DNA of 64,000 nt, from the NCBI GenBank assembly GCA_035638075.1, contig DASRAU010000003.1:87481-151480 (forward strand), written 5' to 3'. Shown in pieces: positions 1 to 10,000 of the stretch. Origin of the DNA: DASRAU01 sp035638075. Its GTDB lineage: Bacteria > Acidobacteriota > Polarisedimenticolia > Gp22-AA2. The notes beneath the pieces were generated by a model. It was not told the DNA's origin and searched no databases. It worked only from the letters and a program-made list of their open reading frames with translations. Position 1 is the first letter of the stretch. Every line of letters begins with the position of its first letter. The translations under genes were made by a program, and so were the position numbers.

Positions 1-902
1 TGCAGGCGAGCCCGGCTTCGATCCCGCCGGCGCTCCTGCCCGTGACCGGCGTGCTGCCGCTGTCGCAGACCGTCTTCCTGTGGCAGAGCCTCCTGATGGC
101 GGCGGTCCTCATCGCCGTGTCGGTGACCGTCGCCTGGTGGTCGCACCCCGATCCGTCGCGCGCCCGCAGCGCCGCCTCGATGGGCGTGCGCTTCGAGGAG
201 AGCGCCCGCGACGAGCCGCGCGAAACGGCGTCCACTCCGGCGGCGCGGCTCGACCGCCTGCCGGTCCCCGGCATCGCGGTCGCGCTCCTGCTCTTCGCCT
301 GGCTCGGGATCCAGGTCCGCGAGAAAGGCTTCATCGCGGCCTTCGACCTGAACAACTTCAACATGGCGTTCCTGGCGGCCGGGCTGCTCCTGCACGGACG
401 GCCGTCGTCGTTCCTGCGCGCGGTGGCGCGATCGGTCCCGGCGACGGCCGGCGTTCTGATCCAGTTCCCCTTCTACGCGGGGATCTTCGGTCTCATCTCG
501 AAGACCGCCGTCGCGCCGGCGCTGGCCGCCCTGTTCGTCCGGGTGACGACGCGCGGCACCTTCCCGATCGTCGTGGCGATCTACTCGGCGGTCCTCGGGC
601 TGCTGGTGCCGTCCGGCGGAGGGAAATGGATCCTCGAAGCGCCGTACGTCATGGCCGCGGCGAACACCTGGGGCATCCACCTCGGCTGGACGGTGCAGAT
701 CTACAACGCCGCCGAGGCCCTGCCGAACCTCATCCACCCCTTCTGGATGCTGCCGCTGATGGGGATCCTCAATGTCAAGGCGCGCGATCTCGCCGGCTAC
801 TCGATGCTGCAGCTCGTCGTCCACGTGCCGCTGGTGCTCCTGATGTCCTGGCTCTTCACCTGGACGCTGCCGTACCTCCCGCCGGTCGTCCCCGGACCCT
901 GA
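1..902 (+). CDS. Short-chain fatty acid transporter, AtoE family (5' end outside window)
   Basis: Hydrophobic integral membrane protein that should carry short-chain fatty acids across the inner membrane. The C-terminal part shows several membrane segments and the motif PSGGGKW, close to the PSxGGKW signature of the AtoE/TIGR00366 family, followed by NLIHPFWMLPLMG, also typical. A GTG lies at 42, but the frame is open to base 3 and encodes family-like sequence before it, so the true start is upstream of the window. About 300 of the usual 440 or so residues are present. No beta-oxidation partner genes are visible downstream. Family call is from remembered motifs; substrate is inferred. Confidence 0.85.
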   Translation, partial: QASPASIPPALLPVTGVLPLSQTVFLWQSLLMAAVLIAVSVTVAWWSHPDPSRARSAASMGVRFEESARDEPRETASTPAARLDRLPVPGIAVALLLFAWLGIQVREKGFIAAFDLNNFNMAFLAAGLLLHGRPSSFLRAVARSVPATAGVLIQFPFYAGIFGLISKTAVAPALAALFVRVTTRGTFPIVVAIYSAVLGLLVPSGGGKWILEAPYVMAAANTWGIHLGWTVQIYNAAEALPNLIHPFWMLPLMGILNVKARDLAGYSMLQLVVHVPLVLLMSWLFTWTLPYLPPVVPGP

Positions 903-951
903 CGGGGTCGCTTCCTTGACTCCCGGCGGGTGCCCGCCGATCATTCCGTGG

Positions 952-2256
952 ATGCGTCCTGCCCGTCTTCTCCCTGTTGCGCTGGTCCTTGCGGCTACGG
1001 CCGCGGCGACGGCTGCTCCGGCCACGCCGGGCGCTCCGGCTGCGTCGACGTCTCCCGGGGTCGCGCCTGGAGCGCCGGTGATCGCGCCCTTCATGTGCCC
1101 CGAGGGCGGACCGAACGGGGGCAACGCTCCGCTGGCGATGGCGAAGTCGGCCGGGCACCTGCTCGTCCTGTGCGCCGACACCGAGTCCGAGGAGGGCACC
1201 GGACTCGTGGCGAGCGGCCTCGCCATCCACGAGCCCGACTCGGCGACGCCGAAAAAACCGCTCTTCAGCGCGGTCTCCGACTCCCTGCACGTGCGCGTGC
1301 AGGCGGTCCCGGATCGCGGCTTCGAGCTGACCTGGGAGAGCCTCCTCCCGCGCGAGGCGGGCGGGGAGTATGTCTGGAGCCCCGTCACCCGGTCGCGTGT
1401 CGCCTGCGGGCCCGAGGGCTGCACCGAGAGGGACTCGCGCTGCGCCGTCGATCTTCCGGCGAGCCGCAGACAGGATCTCCTCGGTCGCGTGCGCCAGCTC
1501 ACCCGCGGAGGGACCCTCGAGCCGAGCGTGGCGCAGCGGCTCATGGACGATCTGACGGTGCAGGCGCTGCTCGGCGACGACGTGGCCGCCTGGACCGTGG
1601 AGCAGTTCGACCGCATCCTCGTCATCGGCCAGCAGAACCGCGACGGGCTGGCGCAGGCGCGGGGCCTGCTCGACCGGGCCCGCGCCGCGCAGTGCCCGGC
1701 GCTGGTCTTCCCCGCGGACGAGCCGCCGCCCCCGCCGCCCGATCCCGCCGCGGCGGCCGCCGACCTGAAGGACAAGATCGCCCGGTCCAGGGGGCGCACG
1801 AGCCCCCTGCCGACCACGGCTCCGGATGCCCCGCCCGCCGGCCTCGACGCCGTCGCGTGGCTGGTGGGTGGCAAATGGGTGGGGACCGGCGCGCTGCCGG
1901 ACGGCGGGACGCTGCACGTCGAGGAGACCTACCGCTGGGGACCCGAGCGGCACTCGATCCGCTTCCGGGCCCAGAACGCGGGCGTGACGGCGAAGAACGC
2001 CTCGGCCGTGGACGGCATCGTCTTCTTCGAGACGAAGCCCGGGCAGATCGTGCTCTGGAACCTGAAGCCGGGAGGCGGCCTGAGCGAGAGCGCCGTCACC
2101 CACGCCGATCGCAGCGGCTGCGAGTTCGTCGGAGCCGATGGGCGCGTGCGGCTGTCCCGCGTCGCGGGAGATCAGCAGAAGCGCGTCGTCGATCAGGTGC
2201 GCGGCGGCGCCTGGACCACCGTCGTCACCGCCAGCTACGAGCGGCACCCGCGTTGA
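952..2256 (+). CDS. Secreted protein of unknown function with C-terminal DUF6265-like domain
   Basis: A 434-residue protein beginning with a clear signal peptide (MRPARLLPVALVLAATAA, cleavage near APATP). A TTG at 916 would add 12 residues ahead of the signal and is less likely than ATG 952. The middle has a proline-rich linker (PPPPPPDPAAAAADL, about residue 255). The last 140 residues hold WLVGGKWVGTGALPDGG and EETYRWGP, which resemble small lipocalin-like domains such as DUF6265. Several cysteines in the exported part could form disulfides. The stop overlaps the TTG start of the next gene by 3 bases, so the two are probably cotranscribed. No catalytic residues are recognised. Confidence 0.7.
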   Translation: MRPARLLPVALVLAATAAATAAPATPGAPAASTSPGVAPGAPVIAPFMCPEGGPNGGNAPLAMAKSAGHLLVLCADTESEEGTGLVASGLAIHEPDSATPKKPLFSAVSDSLHVRVQAVPDRGFELTWESLLPREAGGEYVWSPVTRSRVACGPEGCTERDSRCAVDLPASRRQDLLGRVRQLTRGGTLEPSVAQRLMDDLTVQALLGDDVAAWTVEQFDRILVIGQQNRDGLAQARGLLDRARAAQCPALVFPADEPPPPPPDPAAAAADLKDKIARSRGRTSPLPTTAPDAPPAGLDAVAWLVGGKWVGTGALPDGGTLHVEETYRWGPERHSIRFRAQNAGVTAKNASAVDGIVFFETKPGQIVLWNLKPGGGLSESAVTHADRSGCEFVGADGRVRLSRVAGDQQKRVVDQVRGGAWTTVVTASYERHPR

Positions 2257-2534
2257 CGCCCGAGGACCCGGTCGTCGACTTTCCCATCGACGGCACACTC
2301 GACCTGCACATGTTCCATCCGGCCGAAGCGGGGGATCTCGTTCCCGAGTACCTGCGCGCCTGCCGGGAGCGCGGCATCCTGCAGGTGCGCCTGGTGCACG
2401 GCAAGGGGATCGGCGAGCTGCGCCGCACCATCGAGACCATCCTGGATCGCCTGCCGGAGGTGGCCGAGCGCCGCACGGCAGGCGAGGACGCCGGCGGCTG
2501 GGGGGCCACCCTCGTCACCCTGCACCCCCTCTAG
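2253..2534 (+). CDS. Small Smr (MutS2 C-terminal) domain protein
   Basis: A 93-residue protein that is almost entirely an Smr domain. The hallmark LDLHMFHPAEA (canonical LDLHG) and LVHGKGIGELRR (canonical TGKGxxxLR) are present in order, and a basic helix follows. Smr domains bind or nick nucleic acid; free-standing ones are common and their role is often unknown. The start is a TTG at 2253 overlapping the upstream TGA; an ATG at 2310 would cut into the LDLH motif, so TTG is preferred. Canonical LDLHG has glycine where this protein has methionine, a small deviation. Confidence 0.75.
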   Translation: MTPEDPVVDFPIDGTLDLHMFHPAEAGDLVPEYLRACRERGILQVRLVHGKGIGELRRTIETILDRLPEVAERRTAGEDAGGWGATLVTLHPL

Positions 2535-2567
2535 TTCCCGCCTGCCCAAACCAGGAGCGTCTCAACC

Positions 2568-2573
2568 TATAAT
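2568..2573 (+). promoter_or_regulatory. -10 hexamer TATAAT upstream of the S9 peptidase gene
   Basis: A perfect TATAAT followed by CCGGG lies 63 bases upstream of the peptidase start, in the only spacer of this gene group. No good TTGACA is seen 16-18 bases upstream. The downstream CCGGG recurs at two other -10-like hexamers in the window (34935 and, with an extra C, 62221). Confidence 0.45.
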
Positions 2574-2636
2574 CCGGGCTTCCCGTATCAAGCAGGCGCG
2601 CCTCGACGGCGCATGCCGTTGGAAGGAGGATGCCCG

Positions 2637-4847
2637 ATGATGTCCACCCGCCCCGGAGCCTTCCGGTCCCGGACCGCGCTCGCCGTCTCCACGCTGCTCC
2701 CCCTGATCGCGGGGCTGCTGCTCCTGCCGGGATCGGCCGCCTCCGCCGGCCGCTTCGACCTGGACGCGCTCGCCCGCCTGACGCGGGTGAGCGACCCGCA
2801 GATCTCTCCCGACGGTCGCTCGATCGTCGTGATCGTCTCGCGGCCCAACTATGAAGACAACCGCACCGACTCGGAGATGGTCCTCGTGGACATCGCCACC
2901 GGGGCGCAGCGCGTCCTGACGCGCGGGCGCAAGCAGCTCGCGTCGCCGCGCTGGTCGCCCTCGGGCGATCGCCTGGCGTTTCTCGCCGAGGCCGTGCCCA
3001 CGCCCGCGAAGAAAAAGGCGAAGCCGGTGGGCGACGCCGTCGCGGCCGTGGACAAGCCCGCGCCCGATCCCGATCGCAAGCCGGCGCGGCAGATCCAGAT
3101 CCTGCCGATGAACGGCGGGGACGCCATGGTGCTGACGGACGCGCCCGAAGGCGTGCAGCAGTTCGCCTGGCGACCCGACGGCGCCGCCGTCGCCTACGTC
3201 ACCCAGGATCCGTTCCCGGACGCCGAGGCGCGCCAGAAGGGCGAGGACGCCTTCGAGGTCGGCGACAACGACTTCCTGGCGCAGGAGCCGGCCCGCCCGT
3301 CGCACGTCTGGCTCATCCCCGGCGAGGGTGGAGAGGCGAAGCGCCTCACCTCGGGCGCGTGGAGCCTGCCGATGAGCGAGCCGCCCGGCCCGCCGTCGTC
3401 GCCGATCGCCTGGTCCCCGGACGGCAGGACGCTGGCGATCACGAAGCAGGAGAAGCCGCACTTCGGCAACGCCGACCTGACGACGATCCAGCTGCTGGAC
3501 GTGGCGAGCGGCCAGATGCGTCCGCTCACGACGCAGAAGGTCCTCGAGGGCTACCCGGTCTACAGCCCGGACGGCTCGCACATCGCCCTCTGGTACCCGC
3601 GCGACGGCGATCAGAACGCGGTCAACGAAATCCAGGTCGTCGGCTCGACCGGCGGCACCCCCAAGGTCATCACGCGCGCTCTCGATCGCTGCGTCTTCCG
3701 GGCCCTGTGGCTGCCGGACGGGAAGTCGGTCATCGTCGGCGGCAACGACGGCACGCGCGTGTCGCTGTGGCAGCAGCCGATCGACGGGCCGGCCCGCAAG
3801 CTGAATCTCGGCAAGGTCAACCCGTCCTGGTCCTTCTGGATCGACGCCACCGTCGGCAAGGGCGGAGCGATCGCCTTCACCGGCAGCGAGCCGCAGCGCC
3901 CGACCGAGCTGTACTACATGACCTCGTCCACCGCCGAGCCGAAGCGGCTGACGGCCTACAACGACGAGGTCGCCTCGCTCGACCTGGCGAAGGTGGAGCG
4001 CTTCGAGTGGAAGGGGCCCGAGGGCCAGAACGAGGACGGCGTGGTGCTGCTGCCGCCGGGCTTCGACGCCGCGAAGAAGTACCCGCTCGTCCTCTACATC
4101 CACGGCGGGCCGCAGGCGGCCTCGACCGAGGCCTTCTCCTCCTTCACGCAGATCCTCGCGGCGCGCGGCTACGTCGTCTTCTCGCCGAATTACCGCGGCA
4201 GCGACAACAACGGCAACGCGTACCAGACGGCGATCGTCGGCGATGCCGGCGAGGGCCCGGGACGCGACGTCATCGCCGGCCTCGAGGCGCTCAAGGCGAA
4301 GGGCTTCATCGACGCGTCGCGCATCGGCGTGTCGGGCTGGTCGTACGGCGGCTACATGACCTCGTGGCTCATCGGCCACTACGACTTCTGGAAGACGGCG
4401 GTGGCCGGGGCGGCGGTGACCGACTTCACCGACCAGTACAACCTCGCCGACTTCAACGTGCAGGCGCGCTACTCGTTCGGCGGCTCGCCGTGGAAGGACG
4501 GGCGCGAGAAGGCGTACCTCGATCAGTCGCCGATCTCCTCCGCGTCGAAGATCAAGACGCCGACGCTCATCCTGTCGGACACCGGCGACGCCCGCGTGCC
4601 GATCACGCAGTCGTACAAGCTGTACCACGCGCTCAAGGACAACGGCGTCCCCACCCGCTTCATCGCCTACCCGGTGCCGGGGCATTTCCCCGGCGATCCG
4701 GTGCGGGCGCGCGCCGTGTTCCGCGACTGGGCCGGCTGGCTCGACGCCGCGCTGCAGCCCGAGGCGCCCGCGGCGCCGAAGGCGCAGCCGGGTGACGGCG
4801 TCGTGCCGGTGAAAGAGACTCCGCCGGCGACCACGACCAAGGGATGA
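2637..4847 (+). CDS. Secreted S9 family (dipeptidyl/acylaminoacyl) peptidase
   Basis: A 736-residue serine peptidase of the prolyl oligopeptidase clan. The start is ATG 2637, 7 bases after GGAGG; an upstream in-frame ATG at 2613 would overlap that ribosome binding site. A signal peptide ends near SAASAG. The first 430 residues form a WD40/TolB-like beta propeller with SPDG-type blades (ISPDGRSIV, WSPDGRTLA, YSPDGSHIA). The C-terminal alpha/beta hydrolase domain holds the nucleophile in GVSGWSYGGYM, the acid in SDTGDARVP and histidine in PVPGHFPG. It should cleave short peptides in the periplasm. The stop overlaps the next ATG by 4 bases. Confidence 0.92.
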   Translation: MMSTRPGAFRSRTALAVSTLLPLIAGLLLLPGSAASAGRFDLDALARLTRVSDPQISPDGRSIVVIVSRPNYEDNRTDSEMVLVDIATGAQRVLTRGRKQLASPRWSPSGDRLAFLAEAVPTPAKKKAKPVGDAVAAVDKPAPDPDRKPARQIQILPMNGGDAMVLTDAPEGVQQFAWRPDGAAVAYVTQDPFPDAEARQKGEDAFEVGDNDFLAQEPARPSHVWLIPGEGGEAKRLTSGAWSLPMSEPPGPPSSPIAWSPDGRTLAITKQEKPHFGNADLTTIQLLDVASGQMRPLTTQKVLEGYPVYSPDGSHIALWYPRDGDQNAVNEIQVVGSTGGTPKVITRALDRCVFRALWLPDGKSVIVGGNDGTRVSLWQQPIDGPARKLNLGKVNPSWSFWIDATVGKGGAIAFTGSEPQRPTELYYMTSSTAEPKRLTAYNDEVASLDLAKVERFEWKGPEGQNEDGVVLLPPGFDAAKKYPLVLYIHGGPQAASTEAFSSFTQILAARGYVVFSPNYRGSDNNGNAYQTAIVGDAGEGPGRDVIAGLEALKAKGFIDASRIGVSGWSYGGYMTSWLIGHYDFWKTAVAGAAVTDFTDQYNLADFNVQARYSFGGSPWKDGREKAYLDQSPISSASKIKTPTLILSDTGDARVPITQSYKLYHALKDNGVPTRFIAYPVPGHFPGDPVRARAVFRDWAGWLDAALQPEAPAAPKAQPGDGVVPVKETPPATTTKG

Positions 4848-5341
4848 AGGGAAGTCCCCGGCCCGCGCGGCGTCCCTCGGGCGCCGCGCGGGAGGATCGC
4901 CTGTTCGTCCTGCGCCGCTCGCCGAAGCACGGGAAGGGTGCGTTCGCGTCCCGGCGCATCCGCCCGGGCACCCGCATCATCGAGTACACCGGTGAGCGCA
5001 TCAGCCACGACGAGGCGGACGCCCGCTATGACGACGATGCCATGGAGCACCACCACACGCTCCTGATGATCGTCAACCGCAAGTGGGTGCTCGACGCCGC
5101 GGTCGGAGGCAACGACGCGCGCTTCATCAACCACTCGTGCGAGCCGAACGCCGAGATCCACGTCGAGCGGGGACGGGTCTTCATCGACGCCATCGCCGAC
5201 ATCGGGCCCGGCGAGGAGATCACGTACGACTATGCGTACGAGCGCGAGGAGGAGGACGACGACGTCGTCGCGACGTCGCGCTACCCGTGCCGGTGCGGCG
5301 CCCGCCGCTGCCGCGGCACGATCCTCCTGCCGCGCGACTGA
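4844..5341 (+). CDS. SET domain protein-lysine methyltransferase
   Basis: A 165-residue protein that is a complete small SET domain. It shows the SAM-binding GKGAFASRRIRPG, then FINHSCEPNAEI (NHSCxPN motif), then EEITYDYAYE (the ELTYDY-type catalytic tyrosine segment), and a post-SET cysteine cluster CRCGARRCRGTI that would bind zinc with the NHSC cysteine. It should methylate lysines of a protein substrate in the cytoplasm; the substrate is unknown. ATGA overlap with the S9 peptidase gene suggests translational coupling, although that enzyme is exported. Bacterial single-domain SET proteins are scattered across phyla and are often thought to have been acquired by transfer. Confidence 0.9.
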   Translation: MKGSPRPARRPSGAAREDRLFVLRRSPKHGKGAFASRRIRPGTRIIEYTGERISHDEADARYDDDAMEHHHTLLMIVNRKWVLDAAVGGNDARFINHSCEPNAEIHVERGRVFIDAIADIGPGEEITYDYAYEREEEDDDVVATSRYPCRCGARRCRGTILLPRD

Positions 5342-5369
5342 TCGCCCGGCTGGCGCGGTGCGGGCCCGG

Positions 5370-6719
5370 TCAGGCGGCGTCGTCCAACGCCGACTTGAGG
5401 CGGGTGACGATCTCCGGCATCCAGTCGCGGTGCTCCGGCTTCATGACGCAGGCGCGAAGGCACGTGACGCTGTCGGCGTCCCAGGACTGAACCGCGCCGG
5501 ACGGCTCGACGAGCGGGCGGGGGAACGACGCGAGGGCCAGGTGCAGGTCGTGCCGCGCGGCGGCGTCGAAGATCCGGCGGTTGGCCTCCGACGCCTGCGA
5601 GGCGCGCGCGCCGCGCCGGGTGAAGACGACGATGTCGAGCTCCGGCGCCATCAGGGGCACGAGCCGCGCGTCGGCGCCGACCTCGCGCTGGAGCGCCAGG
5701 GCCGCCTCGCGTCCCGCTTCGAGCCCCGAAGCGAACGCGCCGGCGGGGACGGGCGGCAGGAGGCGCATCGTCGTCCACAGTGCCACCGCCGCGGCTCCGG
5801 GCCGTGAGCACTCGAGAGAGATCTCGCCGAGGTGCAGGTCGCGTCCGGTGAAGTAGGTGTAGGGCGAATCGTGGCGATAGTGCCGCCCGACTGAGGGATC
5901 CCTGAAGATCACCGCGCCGCAGCCGTAGGGCTGCAGGCCGTGCTTGTGGGGGTCGATGACGATCGAATCGCACTCCCCGGCGGCGTCGAAGGCGCGTCGC
6001 GCCGGTGCTTCCAGGTTGCGCGCGAGGGTGAAATAGCCGCCGTAGGCGGCGTCGGCGTGCACCCGCACCCCCCGTGCGCGCGCCACGGCGAGAATCTCCG
6101 GCAGGGGATCGACGGCGCCGCAGGCGGTCGTCCCGAGGGTCGCCACGACGGTGCCGATGGCGCCCGAAGCCAGCGCCGTCTCGAGCGCCGCCGGGTCCAT
6201 CCGGCCGCGGCTGTCGGTGGCGATCCCGACGAAGGGGACGCCGAGCACCTCCGACAGCCGCGAGTGCGTGTAGTGCGCCTGCATGGAGGCGGCGACCCCG
6301 CGGCCCGGGCGCTCCTGCCTCCCGACCCAGAGCGCCTCGAAGTTGGCCATCGTGCCGCCGCCGCACAGGTGCCCGAGGCTCTCCGACCAGCCGAACATCG
6401 ACGCCAGCGAGGCGACCGCCTCTTTTTCCATGGCTGAAGAGGCGCGCCCGCCATCCAGGGCATGGTTGTTGGGGTTGATGGTCATGGCCAGCGCGTAGGC
6501 GAGCCGGGCCGCGGGATGGGGCGGCTTGAGCATCTGGCCGACGTAGAGCGGGTGGCCGTAGGGGTAGTTGTCGCGCAGTCGCTCCGCCGCTTCGAGCAGG
6601 ACGCCGCGCACCCGGTCCCAGTCCACCCCGGCCTCGAACGGCGGGAGGGTCGCGTCGCGCTCGAGCGCCACGAGCGCCGCCTCGAGCGCGGCCCTCTCCG
6701 GACGATTGGAACCTTTCAT
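5370..6719 (-). CDS. Pyridoxal-dependent (group II) amino acid decarboxylase
   Basis: A 449-residue enzyme of the aromatic-L-amino-acid/glutamate decarboxylase family. The PLP lysine lies in DPHKHGLQPYG, preceded by HADAAYGGYF (aspartate binding the pyridine nitrogen) and CGGGTMANFEAL (phosphate-binding loop). Length matches the family. The start is ATG 6719; upstream in-frame ATGs exist without supporting context. It should decarboxylate an amino acid to an amine, but the substrate (aromatic, aspartate or other) cannot be told from sequence. It is convergent with the SET gene, with 28 bases between, and divergent from the giant protease gene. Confidence 0.88.
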   Translation of the reverse strand: MKGSNRPERAALEAALVALERDATLPPFEAGVDWDRVRGVLLEAAERLRDNYPYGHPLYVGQMLKPPHPAARLAYALAMTINPNNHALDGGRASSAMEKEAVASLASMFGWSESLGHLCGGGTMANFEALWVGRQERPGRGVAASMQAHYTHSRLSEVLGVPFVGIATDSRGRMDPAALETALASGAIGTVVATLGTTACGAVDPLPEILAVARARGVRVHADAAYGGYFTLARNLEAPARRAFDAAGECDSIVIDPHKHGLQPYGCGAVIFRDPSVGRHYRHDSPYTYFTGRDLHLGEISLECSRPGAAAVALWTTMRLLPPVPAGAFASGLEAGREAALALQREVGADARLVPLMAPELDIVVFTRRGARASQASEANRRIFDAAARHDLHLALASFPRPLVEPSGAVQSWDADSVTCLRACVMKPEHRDWMPEIVTRLKSALDDAA

Positions 6720-7085
6720 GAGGGCCCAGTGTAGATGCATCGGGCGCCGGCTGGTCCGAGCCGATCCGGACCCATGATGCGGCACGTCACTCAGCATGCG
6801 GAACATCAAGGGCGTCGGGCGGTTGACGGGATCGTCCGGCGCACCGGATCGGCCGTTTCGGAGTTGACACAATAGGAAGGTCGCCGTACATGGTTCGCAA
6901 GCGCCGGTGCCCGCGTCCGGTCCGGGTGCGGTCCGCCGGCTTCGTGTCGTGCAGGAGCTCGCTATTCCCGACCGGGATTTCGCCGTTTCCGGCCTCGGCC
7001 GTCGAGGTTCCGTGAATCGCTCCACGGAATCGCCGCAGTCATCCATTCCATCCGACTTCCCATGAGGGGGGAGAGGGAGGCTTTC
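6720..7085. other. Divergent intergenic region, 366 bases
   Basis: This spacer separates the decarboxylase from the giant subtilase gene. It holds one convincing promoter for the right-hand gene (6864-6892) and a leader of almost 200 bases. No coding sequence, repeat or RNA gene could be supported in it. Confidence 0.6.
6864..6892 (+). promoter_or_regulatory. Sigma-70-type promoter for the giant subtilase gene
   Basis: A perfect -35 TTGACA (6864-6869) is followed by a 17-base spacer and TACATG (6887-6892), a weak -10. Transcription would start near 6899, giving a leader of about 187 bases before ATG 7086. Confidence 0.5.
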
Positions 7086-10000
7086 ATGCGTCCTCGCCTT
7101 TCGCGCCGCGTCCTGGGCGGGCTGGTCCGTACCAGCGCCGCCGTGTGCTGTCTTTTCGTCCTCGCCGGGCTCCTGGCCCGCGCCGAGAGGCGCCAGCAGA
7201 CCGGACAGAACCCGGTGCTGGACCAGGCTGAAGCCCAGATCGACCACAGCCTGAGACTGCCCGAGCCGACCCAGCGCCCGGACGGCCTGTCGCCGTTCGC
7301 CGGGCTCAAGCCGGTGTGGCAGAAGGACGAAGCAGGGCGGAAGAAGGCCCTCGACACGCCGCTCGGTCTCGTGGACCCGGCCGGGCTCGAGGACCTCCGG
7401 CGCCAGGCGCCGCTCCTCGCAGGGGAGCGCGGTCGCGCCCTCGGTCACGGGCGCCGCGGCGAGCTGCTCGCCGGCTTCAACGCCGTGCAGATCGCGGCCG
7501 AGTCCGTCGCCGGCCGCACGCCGGACGAGATCGAAGCGGCGCTGCGCGACGCCGGGGCCGAGATTCACGGCCGGATGGCGGAGCGGGGGTACCTGGTGCG
7601 CCTGTCGGCCGCGGCGGTCGATCGGCTGAGCGACTCCTCCCTCATCGAAGCGGCGATGCCGTGGGGCCCGCAGTTCCGCGTCGAGCCCGGGCTCGGGAAG
7701 CGCCCCTTCCTGCAGCGCTCGCGCGCCCAGTCGCAGGACCTGCGCCTCGTGGTGGACTTCTTCCGCGGCGCCGACCCCGTCCAGGCCAGGGCCGACCTCG
7801 AGAAGATCACCGGCAACCCGGCCGCCTCGTACTCGATCGACGGGCAGTCCTTCCTGGTCGAGGCGCACCACGCGAAGGTCGCGGCCCTGGCGCGCCTGCC
7901 GTGGGTGCAGTGGATCTACGAAGAGCCCGAGCACATGCTGATGGACGCCGAGACCCCGACCACGGCCCAGGTCGGGAATATGAAGGAGAACCTGCCGTTC
8001 CAGCGTCCCTACTTCGACGCGGGCGTGGACGGCGGCGGGATCGACACCAACGCCGACGGACGCCGCATCAACAACGGCACCGATCTCGTGCCGCCGCAGA
8101 TCGTCTCGATCACCGACAACGGCGTCTCCTACGACTCGGTCCAGTTCTCGCAGACGGCGACCCAGACGACGACCCTCTCCAACCCGATCGGCCCGGCGCA
8201 CCGGAAGATCCAGGGCATCCAGAACGTCGTGGACACCGGCGACGGCTGCGACGGCATCCTCTCGGGTGGCGGCACGCACGGCAACGTGGTCGCGGGGATC
8301 ATCGCCGGCGACGCGACCTCGCTCGGCTTCCGCGTGAGCAAGCACATCTACAACACGCGCCCGCGCGTGGACGGTCTCGAGCTCAACGGCGTGGCGCGCG
8401 GCGCCCGCATCCTGATGCAGGACGCGGGGGCCCCGGTCAACTGCACCGTCAACGACCTGATCGAGCGGGGCGGCAACGTCCAGCCCGGCTCGCTCGCCAC
8501 CCGCCTGGCGCTGGCGATCTGCCCCTCCTCGGGCGGCACGGGCGCGTGCAGCGGCGTCACCGGGGCCGGCAGCGACGGGCACCTGCACGTGCTGCCGTTC
8601 GGCGTCCCGAACTTCGACACCCTGCTCGACAACCCGAGCGACGGAACCTACACGGCGGAGTCGCGCGACATCGACAACTTCCTGGTCAACAACCGGGACG
8701 TCATGGTGTTCGCCCCCGTGGGGAACACCGGGACGCAGCGCGTGCAGTACTTCTTCTCCTCCTTCAACAGCCAGGTGCGCAACCGCTACCCGGACCTGTT
8801 CGACGGCACGGCCGCCGACAACAACCCCAACACCCCGCAGGGGCTCGAGGTGAGCCCGCCGGCGACGGCCAAGAACCTGGTCGCGGTGGGGAGCCATTTC
8901 CAGGACGTGCAGACGGCGCTCTCCGCGAACATCGAGGAGAACATCGCGAACTTCTCGTCCAAGGGACCGGCCACGGCCGGCTCGCTGCGCATGGCGCCGA
9001 TGGTCGTCGCCGTGGGCGCCGACTTGAACGGCTTCTTCTTCGGGCCGAACACGGTCTCGGCGGCGGTCTGGAAGAGCAAGGACAACGACAACCAGCCGCC
9101 GGTGGACGCGGTGCTCGACGACACCAACTACGGCACCTCGTACTCGACGGCGGAGGTCGCCGGGATCGCGGCCCTCATCCGCGACTACCTGGCGCAGGGG
9201 TTCTACCCGACCGGCGCGCGCGTGGACACCGACCGCATGCCGTCGCCGTCCGGCCCGCTGGTGAAGGCGGCGATCGCCGCCTCGGCGAACTTCGAGGAGC
9301 TGCTCGAATCGGAGTACCCGACCGCGACCGACCGCGCCGTCGCCTTCTCGCGCGCGACGGATCTCGGGACGGTCTCGGGCCAGGCCATCGGCGTGTTCGG
9401 CAACATGGAGCAGGGCTACGGCCGGCCGGTGGTCAGCTCGGTGCTGCCGCTGGCGAACTGGCCGCAGGCGAAGGGGATCGGCGCGCCGCAGACGATCGAG
9501 TACCCGGCGGCGGGGCTCATCCTCTATGACGAGCTGGGAACCGGCGAGCCGGCGATCAACAACACCACCCGCACGCTGATCGAGCACACCTTCACGGTCG
9601 GATCCGACGCCACGCGCGTGGTGGCCGGCACCCGCATCGTCGATCACGGGCAGCTGCGCGTGGCGATGGCGTATGCCGATCCCCCGTCGCTGGCCGGCAG
9701 CGCCGGCTCGGCGATCAACGACCTCGACCTCGAGGTCGAGTCCCCCGGGCCCGACGGCGACATCCTGACGACCGCGGACAACCGCGTCTACGACGGCAAT
9801 GTCTACCTGCAGGGGAGCGTCAAGGTCGGCCAGTGGTCGGCCTCCCGCACCACCGTGGCGGCGGATCGGGGCGATCGCCGCAACCTCGTCGAGGCGGTGC
9901 ACCTCACCTCGGACCTGAACGGCGACGGGAACACCGACGACTCGCAGCTCGTGGCCGGCACCTGGAAGGTGCGGGTGAAGCGCGGCGCCGGCGGCGCCAC

